64,000 bases of DNA from Gracilaria gracilis (lineage: Eukaryota; Rhodophyta; Florideophyceae; Gracilariales; Gracilariaceae): positions 731,895 to 795,894 of the forward strand of contig JARGSG010000184.1 in the NCBI GenBank assembly GCA_030374805.1, given 5' to 3'. Positions 29,436 to 39,687 of this stretch are shown one piece after another (within the stretch, counting starts at the first letter, position 1; each line of letters starts with the position of its first letter). The notes below the pieces were generated by a model. The model saw only the letters and a list, made by a program, of their open reading frames with translations, did not search any database and was not told the origin of the DNA. The translations under genes and the position numbers were made by a program.

Positions 29436-31133
29436 ATGTCCGACGCGCTCAGTTTAGCCGAGTTTCACGACGTCATCAAGCAAGCCCTTTTCCAACGCTT
29501 CTACTGTAACACGCCATTCAGTGAACTTCAGGTCAAGTTCAATATTCCTGAATGGCGCCTGCGCCGCTGGTTTAACCTCTGGGTCGACACTTTTCCTTCA
29601 GCACAGCCGACACATTATGCAGACATGCATATTCCTCTCCGAGACCCGGGTCGCCCAACCGCCCTAACCGAGGTAGAGGAAACGGCAATTGTGGAATCAG
29701 TGAAGTATTTCACCCAGAACAACACTCCGTTAACAAAAGTGGGTCTCTGTGATCTTGTTCAATCGTACGTTTCTTCGCTGTCGGCCGAGAAACAACTTCG
29801 AATCGGTTTCGCAAATAACCGTCCTTCTTTAGGATGGCTCCATCGCTTCCTTCTCCGCCATGACCTTCAATACGTCAATGTTCGCATCCTTGAAAAAGAC
29901 CGGACTGAAGTTACCCCTGAAAAGGTTGCCAGACATTTTGCTCTAATGGAGTGCCTGATCGATCGCTATCATATTGTAGATCCGAGACGCATATTCAACC
30001 TAGACGAATCCGGTGTTTCAGTGAACAAGATTTTGGGGCGTAGTCTTCGAAAGGGCATCGCAAGCCGGAACTCTGTCTTGATTCAGAAGAACGTTAAGGT
30101 GAAAGGGGCGAACGACCGTGTTACGATTATGCCTGTAATTTCCGCTGACGGAAAGGCTTGGAAACCAGTAGTTGTCTTCTGGGGAAAGCGAGCCCATTAT
30201 CGTTTCGTCAATGGGACACTGCAGACACTTCACGACTTTCTTCCGCCGTGTTACCTGTATCAAAGAGAAATACCCGGCGTTGATACCAGTATTTTCTACG
30301 ACTGGGCCACTCAATTCGTTTCCGAGACGGAATCACTTCGGCAGGGAGGAAAGTATTTGTTAGTTATACTGGATGGGTACCTGGGTCATGTGCAGTTCAA
30401 GACTTTGAACTACCTGAAGGAAAACCGTATTATCGTGGTAGCGCTACCTTCCCATACATCCCATGTGCTTCAACCACTTGACGTTGGTGTGTTTCGCTCC
30501 TACAAGTCCTTCATTCAACGCGAAATTCACCGGATGTCTCGAAGTCGTTCGGTTCTCGATGTGTTTGATGTGGCTCACTGTGTCTCGGTAGCAATGTCAG
30601 AGGCTCTAGTGTTCTCAAATGTGCGCAATGGATTTACACAGACAGGAAACTGGGTTCATTCGAAGGGACACCCTTGTTCCTCCGCGCTGGAGGAATCTGT
30701 TTTTCTTTCTAGTGTGAAAGAAGAGGAGGAAGTTACCGTCCAGTGCCTCGTAGATATATATTTGAAGAATACTCGCGCGCTTTTGAAAGAGTCCGATGTA
30801 GACGAAACGGGAACTGTACGGGTTACCACAGAATACGGGAGACATCTTACCGCGGATAATGTTCTCCAGGCTCTAAAAGCGCGAAGCAAAGGATCGCGAT
30901 GCTTCGAAAGTGCTGCCGATTTGCGGCGCCTTGTGGAATTGGCGCCTCGTCGTCAGACGTTGTTTGAACATTTGAAAGCCACGCGATTGGAGCGCAGGCA
31001 GAATGCTTCGTATCGTGTTGCTCGTCGGCAAGCTGTGCAAGCTATGCTAACACTGCAAGGGAATGACAATATCGTGGTGACGGATTCTGAGCCGACGCCC
31101 GGAAGTGTGAGAGACATTGTGTGGGATGCGTAA
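29436..31133 (+). CDS. Pogo/Tigger-type DDE transposase, intact
   Basis: The frame is open from 29334 but I start at the ATG at 29436 (MSDALSLAEFHD), because the decayed relative at 42255 begins MSEELAIAEVHK at the same point. The protein has 565 residues: an N-terminal helix-turn-helix-like part (FSELQVKFNIPEWRLRRWF), a CENP-B-type second DNA-binding region, then the DDE_1 core with FNLDESGVS (Asp 1), YLLVILDGYLGH (Asp 2) and ALPSHTSHVLQPLD (Asp 3), spaced as in pogo elements. The C-terminus is basic and helical. No stop or frameshift is seen, so it could be active. Pogo elements insert at TA; I did not locate the terminal repeats. Confidence 0.88.
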   Translation: MSDALSLAEFHDVIKQALFQRFYCNTPFSELQVKFNIPEWRLRRWFNLWVDTFPSAQPTHYADMHIPLRDPGRPTALTEVEETAIVESVKYFTQNNTPLTKVGLCDLVQSYVSSLSAEKQLRIGFANNRPSLGWLHRFLLRHDLQYVNVRILEKDRTEVTPEKVARHFALMECLIDRYHIVDPRRIFNLDESGVSVNKILGRSLRKGIASRNSVLIQKNVKVKGANDRVTIMPVISADGKAWKPVVVFWGKRAHYRFVNGTLQTLHDFLPPCYLYQREIPGVDTSIFYDWATQFVSETESLRQGGKYLLVILDGYLGHVQFKTLNYLKENRIIVVALPSHTSHVLQPLDVGVFRSYKSFIQREIHRMSRSRSVLDVFDVAHCVSVAMSEALVFSNVRNGFTQTGNWVHSKGHPCSSALEESVFLSSVKEEEEVTVQCLVDIYLKNTRALLKESDVDETGTVRVTTEYGRHLTADNVLQALKARSKGSRCFESAADLRRLVELAPRRQTLFEHLKATRLERRQNASYRVARRQAVQAMLTLQGNDNIVVTDSEPTPGSVRDIVWDA

Positions 31134-31828
31134 GTAAGGGGGGAGAAGATTCGGTGTTACGGGCTGTTGTATGAGATTTACGGGTTTGAGTTTTTTGCGT
31201 TTTTGCCCTGGTTTGGGGATGTGCATGTAGTCGTAGATATTTGTTGTTATAGAGTACATGAGATAACTTGCTTTGCATTGCGTGAAAGCTGAGACAAAGG
31301 CCTTTCAGATGCACTAAAAATGAGTCAAAATGGGTAAGAGATGGTGGAGGGACAGACGTCGGAAAACGTCGAACCTACTTTTTTGTCCGAAGCGACAGTT
31401 TTGATGTAGGCGTGTTACATTGTTCGTCGCATGTGTCACAGTAGAGCTCCAATTAAAATAGTGTACCCTTCTCAAAGGCTAAATTTGGGCCCTCTAACAG
31501 TAAATTTAAAACGAAAACTCGTTTGGCATCTCCATTCAATTCATAAATCTTATAGCTCGAAAGAGCTCTTTGAGCTGGTTTCTATGAGGTCCCAGGCGTT
31601 GAAAACGGTCAACATCAGCCCACATCACCCCCGAACCACCGACCATCACCGACACCACGCGCCATCGGCGCCAGGGGTAAATTTGGGCCGTCAAGAGCTT
31701 TCTACTCCCAGGTCAATGGCATCATTAATTGCCTCAAAGACCAACTCTGCGGCCAACTGATATGTGGATAAAGGTGCTTTCCTCATGCTTTCTTGTCCGC
31801 ATACCCACACAACCGCTCCGGAACGCCG
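31134..31828. other. Spacer between two transposase genes
   Basis: No supported gene. It should hold the right end of the element at 29.4 kb and the left end of the next. No inverted repeat was recognised. Confidence 0.4.
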
Positions 31829-33766
31829 TCACTTTGCCACTTTTCGTCCAAAGGCCCTGGCTTCCTGTCTCATATTTTTTACGCGCTGCTTCTCTGTTGC
31901 CACTAGATGCTTCTGATCACGACGGTGCACGGCCTCCAAACGTTTTTCCTCCCGCGCAGCAATCTTTTTCTTGCGCTTCCGCTCTCTCTCTTCCGCCCGT
32001 TTTTCTGCCGCAGCTTCAGCTTCTTCGCGTGCCAGCTGAAGTTGCATACTTTTATTGGCTTTCTCCAGACGACGTTCATTTTCAGCAACTTTGCGACGCT
32101 TCTCATCTTCCTTCCTCCGCTTTATCTCCTCTCCGTGTGTGACCCATGCGGCTGGCGCTCCCGCGTCAGAGAGCACACGGGTTCTGGGAGTCTCTGTTCG
32201 CTTCATTGCTACGTTTCTCTTTCCGTTAATCTTCTCCATAAGAATATTGTTAACGGTTTCTTCCTTCTTGAGAAGAATTTGGATCTCTTTTATCTTGAAG
32301 GACACTCCGTTTCTGCTGGATAGTATGTTCATCATCTGGTTAAAAACATTCTGGTCACTTCGTCTCTGGCGGACACACGGCAATCTCGAGGAGATGGACA
32401 TATCGCCTAGTCTATCTTCTTCTTTCTCGACCTGTTCACGCTGCTCATCTTTAAAAGTCCTGTATCTCTCCGCGAAATTCCTTTTGAAAGGAAAGATACC
32501 CGTCACTTTGAAGGAGGCCTGTATGACCTCGGGAGTAATGTGCTCCCAAGCGTAAACGGCACACGCCAGGTTAAAATTGACCCTGGTGGCATCCACACAT
32601 CCTTGACGGAAGAACTCGTCCCGCACCTCTCGCATCAGCTCGTGGAACCGTTTGTTAATAAGCTGATCGCACGGCTGCAGTATGTGGGATGTGTTAGCAG
32701 CGTTAATGAGGGCTTCCATAAGGTTCTCAGAACAAAAGTCAATCCAATCTGGGTGCTTCCTGGAAGAATGACCGTCCAAGAAAAGCAGGAACGACTCTCC
32801 GAGCCTGGTATAACGTGTGGCAGTGTCATGGAGGTGGCAAACGAATGCCGACAGAATTGGACCTTCCATAGACCCGTTTTCTGTGACCTTCACGCAAGCG
32901 TTTAAGGGGAACCAATTCGGTTCCGTGAACCGCCTAATAATTCCCGACGGGGCTTGTAAAAACCGTCCTTGCACTGGAGCAAACCAGTCAGTATTCTTCC
33001 GAACCCCGGCTACTATAAAGAATGGAGGCGTCAAAACTCCTGCTGCAGAAGCTGCAATTACGGCGGTTATATGCTTACTGACACCGTATGTAGACTGCAC
33101 CGCTTGATATCTTCCACTCTTAGTTTCAGAAGAGGTGAAGGCCTTTTCCCACTTTCCTAATGTGCAGTCGACAGCGGTTTCGTCAAGGTTCCAAACACGG
33201 TTTGCGTCCAATAATATGCCCGGGTGCATGCGCTGAATCTCATCAAGAGCGGCGAAAAATGTTTCGATGTGATCGTAAGACTCAGCTGCCAGTTTGGCGT
33301 GCTCTTTGTTTTCGATTCGCTTATAAGATATGTCCGAATGTTGTGCACGATATGTTCGTACTGCTTCGTCACTTGGAATGCCATGTGTATATCCACTACG
33401 GCCATCTGCAGCTATTCGAGACAGAACATGTTTAAAGGTGCTGTTGTTAACTGCAAAACCACGTTGGGACGCAAGTTTGAGTCTCTCGTTGATAAGCTGG
33501 GCCTCTTCTGTGTTGATTACGCGAGGCCAACCGGGTGTGATAGTGTTGCTCGTCAGGTGCTGCAGTTTTGAGTCATCACTACTCTTGAGACAGTTTTTGA
33601 GTCTCTGAACAGTGCTACGGGTGACTCCCGTTGTTCGTGCAACGCTGCGGACCGTATGATGTTCCCGAAGTAGCTGTACGGCGAGAAGCCGTTGCTCGCG
33701 TTGTTCGGAAAGGCGGGCAGACCTTTTCTTGTGATCTGCTGCCTGTCGGCGCATTGAGGGGGGCAT
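31829..33766 (-). CDS. Second pogo-type DDE transposase, intact, different lineage
   Basis: ATG at 33766 opens 645 residues without interruption. An N-terminal pipsqueak-like helix-turn-helix (LLREHHTVRSVARTTGVTRS) precedes the core: RVWNLDETAVD (Asp 1), ESFLLFLDGHSSR (Asp 2) and ANTSHILQPCDQLINKRFH (Asp 3). The third motif reads QPCD where the neighbour at 29436 reads QPLD. The last 130 residues are a long charged coiled coil (KRRKEDEKRRKVAENERR, EEAEAAAEKRAEERERKR). It shares little sequence with the other pogo protein beyond the core motifs, so the two come from separate families. It appears potentially functional. Confidence 0.88.
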   Translation of the reverse strand: MPPSMRRQAADHKKRSARLSEQREQRLLAVQLLREHHTVRSVARTTGVTRSTVQRLKNCLKSSDDSKLQHLTSNTITPGWPRVINTEEAQLINERLKLASQRGFAVNNSTFKHVLSRIAADGRSGYTHGIPSDEAVRTYRAQHSDISYKRIENKEHAKLAAESYDHIETFFAALDEIQRMHPGILLDANRVWNLDETAVDCTLGKWEKAFTSSETKSGRYQAVQSTYGVSKHITAVIAASAAGVLTPPFFIVAGVRKNTDWFAPVQGRFLQAPSGIIRRFTEPNWFPLNACVKVTENGSMEGPILSAFVCHLHDTATRYTRLGESFLLFLDGHSSRKHPDWIDFCSENLMEALINAANTSHILQPCDQLINKRFHELMREVRDEFFRQGCVDATRVNFNLACAVYAWEHITPEVIQASFKVTGIFPFKRNFAERYRTFKDEQREQVEKEEDRLGDMSISSRLPCVRQRRSDQNVFNQMMNILSSRNGVSFKIKEIQILLKKEETVNNILMEKINGKRNVAMKRTETPRTRVLSDAGAPAAWVTHGEEIKRRKEDEKRRKVAENERRLEKANKSMQLQLAREEAEAAAEKRAEERERKRKKKIAAREEKRLEAVHRRDQKHLVATEKQRVKNMRQEARAFGRKVAK

Positions 33767-34020
33767 GATGCTTTTCTAAGCAGATCTGGGTGTTTGGCCG
33801 AGTTTGTGGCTCTCAGGTTCTCTTGAGACTCCCCAGAGACCCGAAATGCACCACTTTGCTCTACTCGCAATAAAGCGGGAGCTGTGGAATGACTTCTATA
33901 CCGCAGGGAGGGGTCCATGCAGGGTGTTTCGGTCTGCAATAATACTGGCGGGAAACTGTCTCAAATATCCCCTTGTCCAAAATAAAGCCTTTGGGAAGGG
34001 TACACCATCGCAAAAATGAA
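33767..34020. other. Upstream region of the pogo gene
   Basis: No gene recognised. It leads directly into the hairpin array. Confidence 0.4.
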
Positions 34021-34298
34021 GTCAATCGAGGAAACAGTAACGTGTTTCCTCGATTGACAATGTACATAAGCTGATACTCAATTCAAAAGTTGCAGACGAG
34101 ACTTTTGAATTGCGTATCAGCTTCAGCAGCAATGACACAGTCAAACGCGTATGACTGTGTCAATGCACATATACATGTAGCATTCGCAGAGACTGAGAAA
34201 CCAAAGTAGTTACTCAGTCTCTGCGCAGAACCAAAACGGTCGTGCACAACGAAGTGTCGATGACCAGAAAGTCATCGAAAGTCTTGTGCACAACCGTT
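34021..34298. repeat. Array of five consecutive inverted repeats
   Basis: Five separate stem-loops with unrelated stems follow one another. (1) 34021-34036 with 34043-34058, 16 bp perfect, loop GTAACG. (2) 34068-34090 with 34101-34123, 23 bp with one mismatch, loop 10. (3) 34133-34143 with 34152-34162, 11 bp perfect, loop 8. (4) 34185-34197 with 34213-34225, 13 bp perfect, loop 15. (5) 34235-34249 with 34284-34298, 15 bp with one mismatch, enclosing a further 8 bp stem TCGATGAC/GTCATCGA (34257-34278). The array ends just before an ATG at 34310. Chance cannot give this density. It sits next to a Harbinger-type transposase and could be an element terminus. Confidence 0.9.
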
Positions 34299-34633
34299 CT
34301 GTTCAACAAAATGGCGACAGTTAGCTCTGAGTTTGCAGCGAACGCCCTCGAATTGCTGGCCGACACCGCGTATGCCACACAACAGGCATTTGAAACTGCT
34401 CCAAATCATTCACATCGCGATAATTCAGACGATGAAAAATGACTCTGACAGTCCCATATTTGATGTATTTTACAGCCAAAAATGGGTCCGAATCTATCCT
34501 CCAGATGACCAATTTTTTCTGCAGTTGAATTTCAAAATTTTTTGGAGTCAAATTGAAAAGCATGTATCCGAAAATTGGAAACGTTTAGAAGGGGAAAAAA
34601 AATTTCAGGCCTCCGGGGAAACATGCCTTTTTC

Positions 34634-35491
34634 ATGTGTTTAACAGTGCTGAAACATGGTGGCCGATGGGATTTTCTCGCGAATATTTTTAATTTCAAAA
34701 CTCCAACATTTGAGAGAATGATAACTAAATTTATATACATGCTTTCGCTGCATGTATATAAAATACTAGTTTTGGACGAATTGAACAAGTGGCCAATGAA
34801 GCGCCTCTTGAGGGAGAAAAAAATGTTTTCCCGCTACAAGTACGCCTATTACGCCACCGATGTCACATTTCAGCAGACAAATAGGCCCGGGGGAAATTTG
34901 GAAGAGGCAAAGAAATACTTTAGCGGGAAGCACAAATTATACGGATACAAAACAGAGGTATCTGTGCTTCCCAATGGTATGGCAGTTTTTGTCACTCCAC
35001 ATTCTTGTGGATTAACCTCTGATATTGACATTTTTTATCAGAGCTTTCAAAATTTCCATAAGGAGGCACTGAAAAAGTTTGAGGATGAAATGGAAATAGC
35101 GGATACAGGAATTCTATGCGAAGAATATGAAGAGTTTTGGGGGGTTCTTCTGGATAAAGGGTATCAAGGAGCAAAGGATTTTTGTAGGGCAATTCATCCA
35201 AAAAAAGTGTCCCTAGGCTAGGACGTCTATCTAGAGAAGATGATTTGGAAAACAAAAGAATTTCTTCTGATCGCATCATTGTGGAGAATTTTTTTGGAAG
35301 GCTATGTGGTTTGTGGTCTATTCTTTCTTTGAAGTATCGTTGGAATGAGAAACTCTATGATTCAATTTTTATTCTGTGTTTGTGGACTAACAAATGCTCA
35401 TATTAAGCGTCATCCTCTTCGAGCGAAAGATTCAGAGTTTTATGGAAAGGTTAAGGACAGGCTCTACACTATTGGGGAGGATTTCTATTAA
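34634..35491 (+). pseudogene. PIF/Harbinger transposase (DDE_Tnp_4), frame-broken
   Basis: The first frame (to 35221) has FERMITKFIYMLSLHVY, then YYATDVTFQQTNRPGGNLEE with the first catalytic Asp, KYFSGKHKLYGYKTEVSVLP, GLTSDIDIF with the second, and WGVLLDKGYQGAKDF. A frame change near 35210 leads to ENKRISSDRIIVENFFGRL, with the third acidic residue in VENFFGR, and KYRWNEKLYD. A second change near 35380 leads to TNAHIKRHPLR ending at TAA 35489-35491. The family is widespread in oomycetes and algae. It differs clearly from the transposases at 20.4 and 54.0 kb. Upstream, an ORF at 34333-34692 carries possible N-terminal pieces. Five hairpins lie directly upstream and several downstream. Confidence 0.8.
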
Positions 35492-36098
35492 GAAAAGACG
35501 TCTTTCACAGAAGAAATATCGTGAAAAACGTCAGCGTCGTCTGCAGTCAAGGCTGAGAACGGCTGGGTCTGACAGCGAGACGCAGGAACCGCAAGGTTAG
35601 TGTGTTCTGCCGTTGGTTGGTTGCAACAGCGCATTTGGGCACAAATATGATGAAAACTACGTTTTTATTATTTTTACGACGTAGTATCGGTAGCACAAAG
35701 TAAAATGTTCTTGTTTTTGCGTTTAAATAGGTGGCTGTGTTGCTGCGCAAACACTACGTCTTCTCGACTTTACCCACTATTTTAGCTGGAGACCTAGTGT
35801 GCAGTGGCGCGCGCTGCGCTTGCTGCGCACAGTTTTTCTGTGAGGTTGCCTTCCGATCTCTTGGATACAACGGTACCTTCCGTAGTGGTTCTCTTTTTCT
35901 GATATGGCGACGGAGCCTGTAAAACACCTTGAAAGCGGGCACACTTTTGCACAATCGTTGTCGCCCTCTTTTTCGCTAAAAGCCTTTGCTTTCACTCGGC
36001 GCTGCGCAAACCAAGTCCAACGTCAACGGTACATTATTGCTTACTTCACAATAACACCTAGTTTTCCCCTTCTCCTTTCAACCATGAATCAATCTTGT
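35492..36098. other. 3' flank of the Harbinger remnant
   Basis: After the stop the frame of 35394-35600 is basic (RRLSQKKYREKRQRRLQS), perhaps a readthrough tail of the transposase. Nothing else is recognised. Confidence 0.35.
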
Positions 36099-36354
36099 CT
36101 TGTTCCTGAACATTCGTCACCACCTTACATAGACGAGGAACAAGTTTGAAGAACAAGTCAACGACTGTGTCTGATAACGCTCTCTGTACAACGTGTAGCA
36201 CATTAGAACGTAGATACACTAGGTTTTAATTCGAAGAGCACGGAGCGCGAACACGCTCCGTGCTTTAATTAGAATGGAGAACATCTTCATTGTGGTACCA
36301 CACTTGTACTCTGCACTACTATTAAAGGTACCTGATCGCGGCAGTCGCGATCAG
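36099..36354. repeat. Second cluster of hairpins
   Basis: CTTGTTCC (36099-36106) pairs with GGAACAAG (36137-36144). AGCACGGAGCG (36237-36247) pairs with CGCTCCGTGCT (36254-36264), loop CGAACA. TGTGGTACCACA (36290-36301) is a perfect palindrome. CTGATCGCG (36332-36340) pairs with CGCGATCAG (36346-36354), loop GCAGT. Together with 34021-34298 these bracket the Harbinger remnant on both sides. The stems in the two clusters are unrelated in sequence. Confidence 0.7.
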
Positions 36355-36919
36355 AGAAGAAGAAGAAGGGAGAACGCACAGAGTCCTCTGACACTCTTTC
36401 TTGGTGCCGTATCAATTCTTTTGACCGCCATTTGCCACACAACGCTAGGTCTATGTCAATCTGCAGCAGCAATGGATGTCTGCGTAAAAACGCTTCCACA
36501 TTCTCATGAACGCTCCCAAGCTCGATCTGCAGCCTTTGAATTTCTTCAGCGCATCGGTTGAGTTGAGCACAATGCTCTTCTCTCATTTGCGATATGAACC
36601 GTTCAAATGAAGAAAACGCAGATTCATGCTGCTGTACAACAGCACGCTCTGCCTCCAGCGCTGCACGTAGCTGTTGAATTATTTCATCCTTGTGTGCTAC
36701 AGTGTCATTGAGCGTACTTGTACTTTTCCTGAGGCCCACAAGTCTTTTGCTCTTGTCCACTATAATTCTTCTCAAGTGAATGTTCATGTTCTTCAGGTCT
36801 TCCACTTCTTCTCTAAGTTCTTTGCAAACGTCCTTCGCCTTATCCTCCTCAGATGAATGTCCTTCCCAGAGGCGACAAAACACCCCATTCAATGTGGTGG
36901 GTGTGTTCAATGCACACAA
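36287..36919 (-). CDS. Coiled-coil protein, 5' end uncertain
   Basis: A 210-codon frame is dominated by heptad-like helix: KELREEVEDLKNMNIHL, AHKDEIIQQLRAALEAERAV, FERFISQMREEHCAQL and RCAEEIQRLQIELGSVH. No catalytic domain is seen. The frame has no ATG at its 5' end (TTG at 36919; the first ATG is codon 45). Upstream it stays open for about 20 codons until TGA, so a 5' exon is probably missing. The C-terminal 45 residues overlap hairpins of the 36.1-36.4 kb cluster and include a five-Phe run, so they are probably not original coding sequence. Role unknown. Confidence 0.45.
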   Translation of the reverse strand: MCALNTPTTLNGVFCRLWEGHSSEEDKAKDVCKELREEVEDLKNMNIHLRRIIVDKSKRLVGLRKSTSTLNDTVAHKDEIIQQLRAALEAERAVVQQHESAFSSFERFISQMREEHCAQLNRCAEEIQRLQIELGSVHENVEAFLRRHPLLLQIDIDLALCGKWRSKELIRHQERVSEDSVRSPFFFFSDRDCRDQVPLIVVQSTSVVPQ

Positions 36920-37725
36920 AAGGCTACACGCTTTCCTGTGCTTTCCTGTGGAGCAACTGGCAGCCAGGTGTCATCATCATATTACCTGGTTTCACTGGAA
37001 CCATCGGCGTACAGAAGTCGAGTTGATGGAAATGGGTTCGAGTATACACAAACTCCCAAGCCCTGAATCGTTGGCAGCAAGGGAAAGAGATGGAGAAAGA
37101 ACGGCTATGTTTGAGCTCTTCATTGTTGATATAAATCTGTGGTGAGGCTTAGTTCGTTCGGTGGATGATCCTGGTTGTTGCGGCAGGTGCAGCAGACAGA
37201 GGAGTAGAAAGCAGGTGCAGTTGGTTGAGGTGGTATGTAACTTAAACAAAAAAGATGAGGTTCATAAGGCGCCGAAACCGACTTTTGCATTCCTTCTGAT
37301 ACTGACAAAAGGGAAATACGTAATACGTGCAGTGTTCGTTCCGCCCTATTTTGCGTGTGTCAGCGCATTAAATGCATGGTACGCTTCTTTGTCATAAGTG
37401 ACAACTGTCAGGCTAGCGCTATAGCACCTGGTGGAATGCAGAGGTGAAATGGAAAGTTTAGTGTTCGTCCGCCCAGTTGCGTCCGCTGCTCGCTCGCGAA
37501 GGGGAGGAAGGAAAGGCGTAGATATCAGTTTGGGCACCAGATGAAGTCCGTTGTAGATGTGGATGCCCCCAGACCTGCTGTGGAGAGTCTGGCATTCTTT
37601 ATTCAGTATTGCATCTATGCCACCAGCGTTTGTGTGTGTCAGAGGGTTTGAATCGGCATTCAAATCTGCGTAGGTTGCATTGCGCAATTAATCTTTACCG
37701 TGCCAGCTGAGTAGCGCCTCTCGCG
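36920..37725. other. No supported gene
   Basis: CTTTCCTGTG is duplicated in tandem at 36931-36951. The minus-strand frame 36992-37249 has a hydrophobic start but no recognised feature. Confidence 0.35.
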
Positions 37726-38009
37726 ATGCCACTGCTGGTCATGGCGACTGCGTCAGGTCGGTCAACACATAGCAACTGTCAAACTACTACACATTATCAG
37801 GGTACTGGAGAACGCGGGAAAAAGGTACGTCACAGGCTGGGTTTAGTAAACATATCTATACCACATTTGCACCTCACAAATGCAGATCTTTGTTATTGCT
37901 TGCCTCCTCCCATTACATGGGATCATGTTGATGTGTTGATTACTGAAAACAAGAGTTTCTGAGCCAAACCTACACTTGTGCACACTGTTACGTGATTTTC
38001 ATATCTGCC

Positions 38010-38329
38010 AAACGAGTCTTTTATTTGTTCATGGTGCCGTAGATTTACCAAATGTTTAACTGTGTCCTTCAGTATACGAATGTTGAAACTAATTTGAAAC
38101 CCCCCTTTCTGTTTGCCACAAGTGTATAAAAAAATATGTATACATCAAACTATTTTCTCTTTTAAACCAACCTGAAAATGCCGTTAAAGAAGTGTAGAAT
38201 TATATGTCAGTCACTGCTGCAAAAAAAACTTCCAATTCTGCGACCAGAAAATTAAGCTTTCAATTCCACGAAATAACTATGTTTTCGATTACAAGTTTCA
38301 ATATAAAATCGTTGAACAATAATTCTACC
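38010..38329 (+). repeat. Dispersed repeat, second copy (see 21770-22086)
   Basis: This is the plus-strand counterpart of the minus-strand repeat at 21770-22086, with weaker similarity back to about 37780 that includes the frame at 37726-37962. Stops interrupt the shared peptide runs at different places in the two copies, so both decayed separately after duplication. Confidence 0.8.
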
Positions 38330-38546
38330 CTTTTTCAGGCTAACTATTTTTAACCCTTTAGGCACTGAAAGCTTATGTATACGTGCTGTAGACTTAAATT
38401 TCAGCCCGATTGGGTGGCGGCTGAAACAATTGGATGTCTTGCAGCCATGTGTCAACATCACTTAGCAGAACACCATCAAACCCCTCGCAAAAGGTAAAAA
38501 TCTCGAGTGTTCTGCCTTACTCTTAACCCTTTTGAGACGGAAAATT

Positions 38547-38572
38547 CTTATGTCTACTGAGCTAGACATAAG
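38547..38572. repeat. CTTATGTCTA hairpin, copy a
   Basis: CTTATGTCTA and TAGACATAAG flank the loop CTGAGC; the stem extends to 12 bp. One of four copies of this hairpin (others 38700-38725, 39561-39588, 42940-42964) whose stem is kept while the loop varies. Confidence 0.8.
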
Positions 38573-38699
38573 AAGAGCCAACCAGATGTTGAGGAAAAAC
38601 TCAAAACAGAATGCTTCATGATGGCTCCATGATGTAGCTGTAAAAAAATTTGTACACGTAAAGATAAGGTTTTCAATAAAACATTGCAATCCACACTTT

Positions 38700-38725
38700 C
38701 TTATGTCTATCATACTAGACATAAG
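38700..38725. repeat. CTTATGTCTA hairpin, copy b
   Basis: Perfect 10 bp stem with loop TCATAC. It has the same stem as copy a but a different loop. Confidence 0.8.
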
Positions 38726-39687
38726 CAAAATTGACACTTGACAAACTAGAAGCCAATTGCTATAGTTTCATACAGGGAAATGAGTGAAATCACACAATTT
38801 CAAAATCTATTTACCACTGTAAGTGTCACGCCATGTGACAAAAAAACAGCCTTACAGAAGATAGACTTTATATGTTCGACACCGTTGTATAAAGTAGCTT
38901 TTTTGCTATATTACAATGAAACTTACACATAATTTTAAATTCATCTTCGTCGTGAGGCACGGGAAGTCCAACATGTTCCCGTTGACTTCAAAAGTAGTCT
39001 GCCTCTTGCTTCGACGGACCATTAGCAATCATCACCAAAGTTGCATACTTTAGTTCAAATAAAACAATGTAAGTAGAGTACTGTAGTTAAATTATTTTTT
39101 GAGCCCACAAAATAGATAAAACAAGGGGTGCAAGTTGCAAAAATTAGCGATATCTGTGGTAGAAAGCGATGTTTGTTTCGTCTTACTTTTCAAATCTATA
39201 GAGTTTTATCAGATTTACTGTTAATACACTTTTTGTACAACAGCAAATGTACCAAAAAAAAGCCTAATAAAGTGATCAACACTAAAAGCTAAAGAAGCTA
39301 CAGAGGTTTGTGTTTTGTCGAGAGTGATACCGTCAACATCGGAAGATGTTCACGTTTTCCCGAAGGACGTTGGGCTATGGCTGACAAAAAAAAAACACGG
39401 TTTGTCGATGCATAAGGTTCCAGTAATGCAAGAATATCCCATACATTTAGATTGTTTTGCATCAGTACATCAAAATCAATTAACAATTACAAAGAATGAC
39501 TACAAACAATTGATGTGCAATTTTCCGTGTTTCCTAGCGTTTTACCCAACTATAATGACAGCTTATGTCTATTGAGATAAACATAAGCTTTCCGTCTCAA
39601 AATAATTAAGTAAATTGAAGGACAACACTTTTTGGAGGCAATTTGAGGTACTTAGTTAATTCGGCATCATGCGTTAGTAGATATATA

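Larger units (their letters stand above)
38535..39603. mobile_element. Short element with hairpin-bearing inverted ends
   Basis: The left end TTTTGAGACGGAAA is followed by the hairpin TTCTTATGTCTA-CTGAGC-TAGACATAAGAA (38545-38574). The right end on the complementary strand reads TTTTGAGACGGAAA then GCTTATGTTTATCTCAATAG, the homologous hairpin (39561-39588). A third copy of the hairpin (CTTATGTCTA-TCATAC-TAGACATAAG) lies inside at 38700-38725. A related start, AACCCTTTAGGCACTGAAAG, is at 38352. The interior of about 1.0 kb is AT-rich; an 86-codon frame at 39315-39575 is unrecognised. The inverted ends argue for a non-autonomous DNA element, with hairpins replacing simple terminal repeats. Confidence 0.55.

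Noticed and set aside
32055-32555. 166-codon plus-strand frame
   Set aside because: It is antisense to the coiled-coil tail of the pogo transposase at 31829-33766.
34021-34298. CRISPR-like array
   Set aside because: The stems are unrelated to each other and there are no constant repeats with variable spacers; the genome is eukaryotic.
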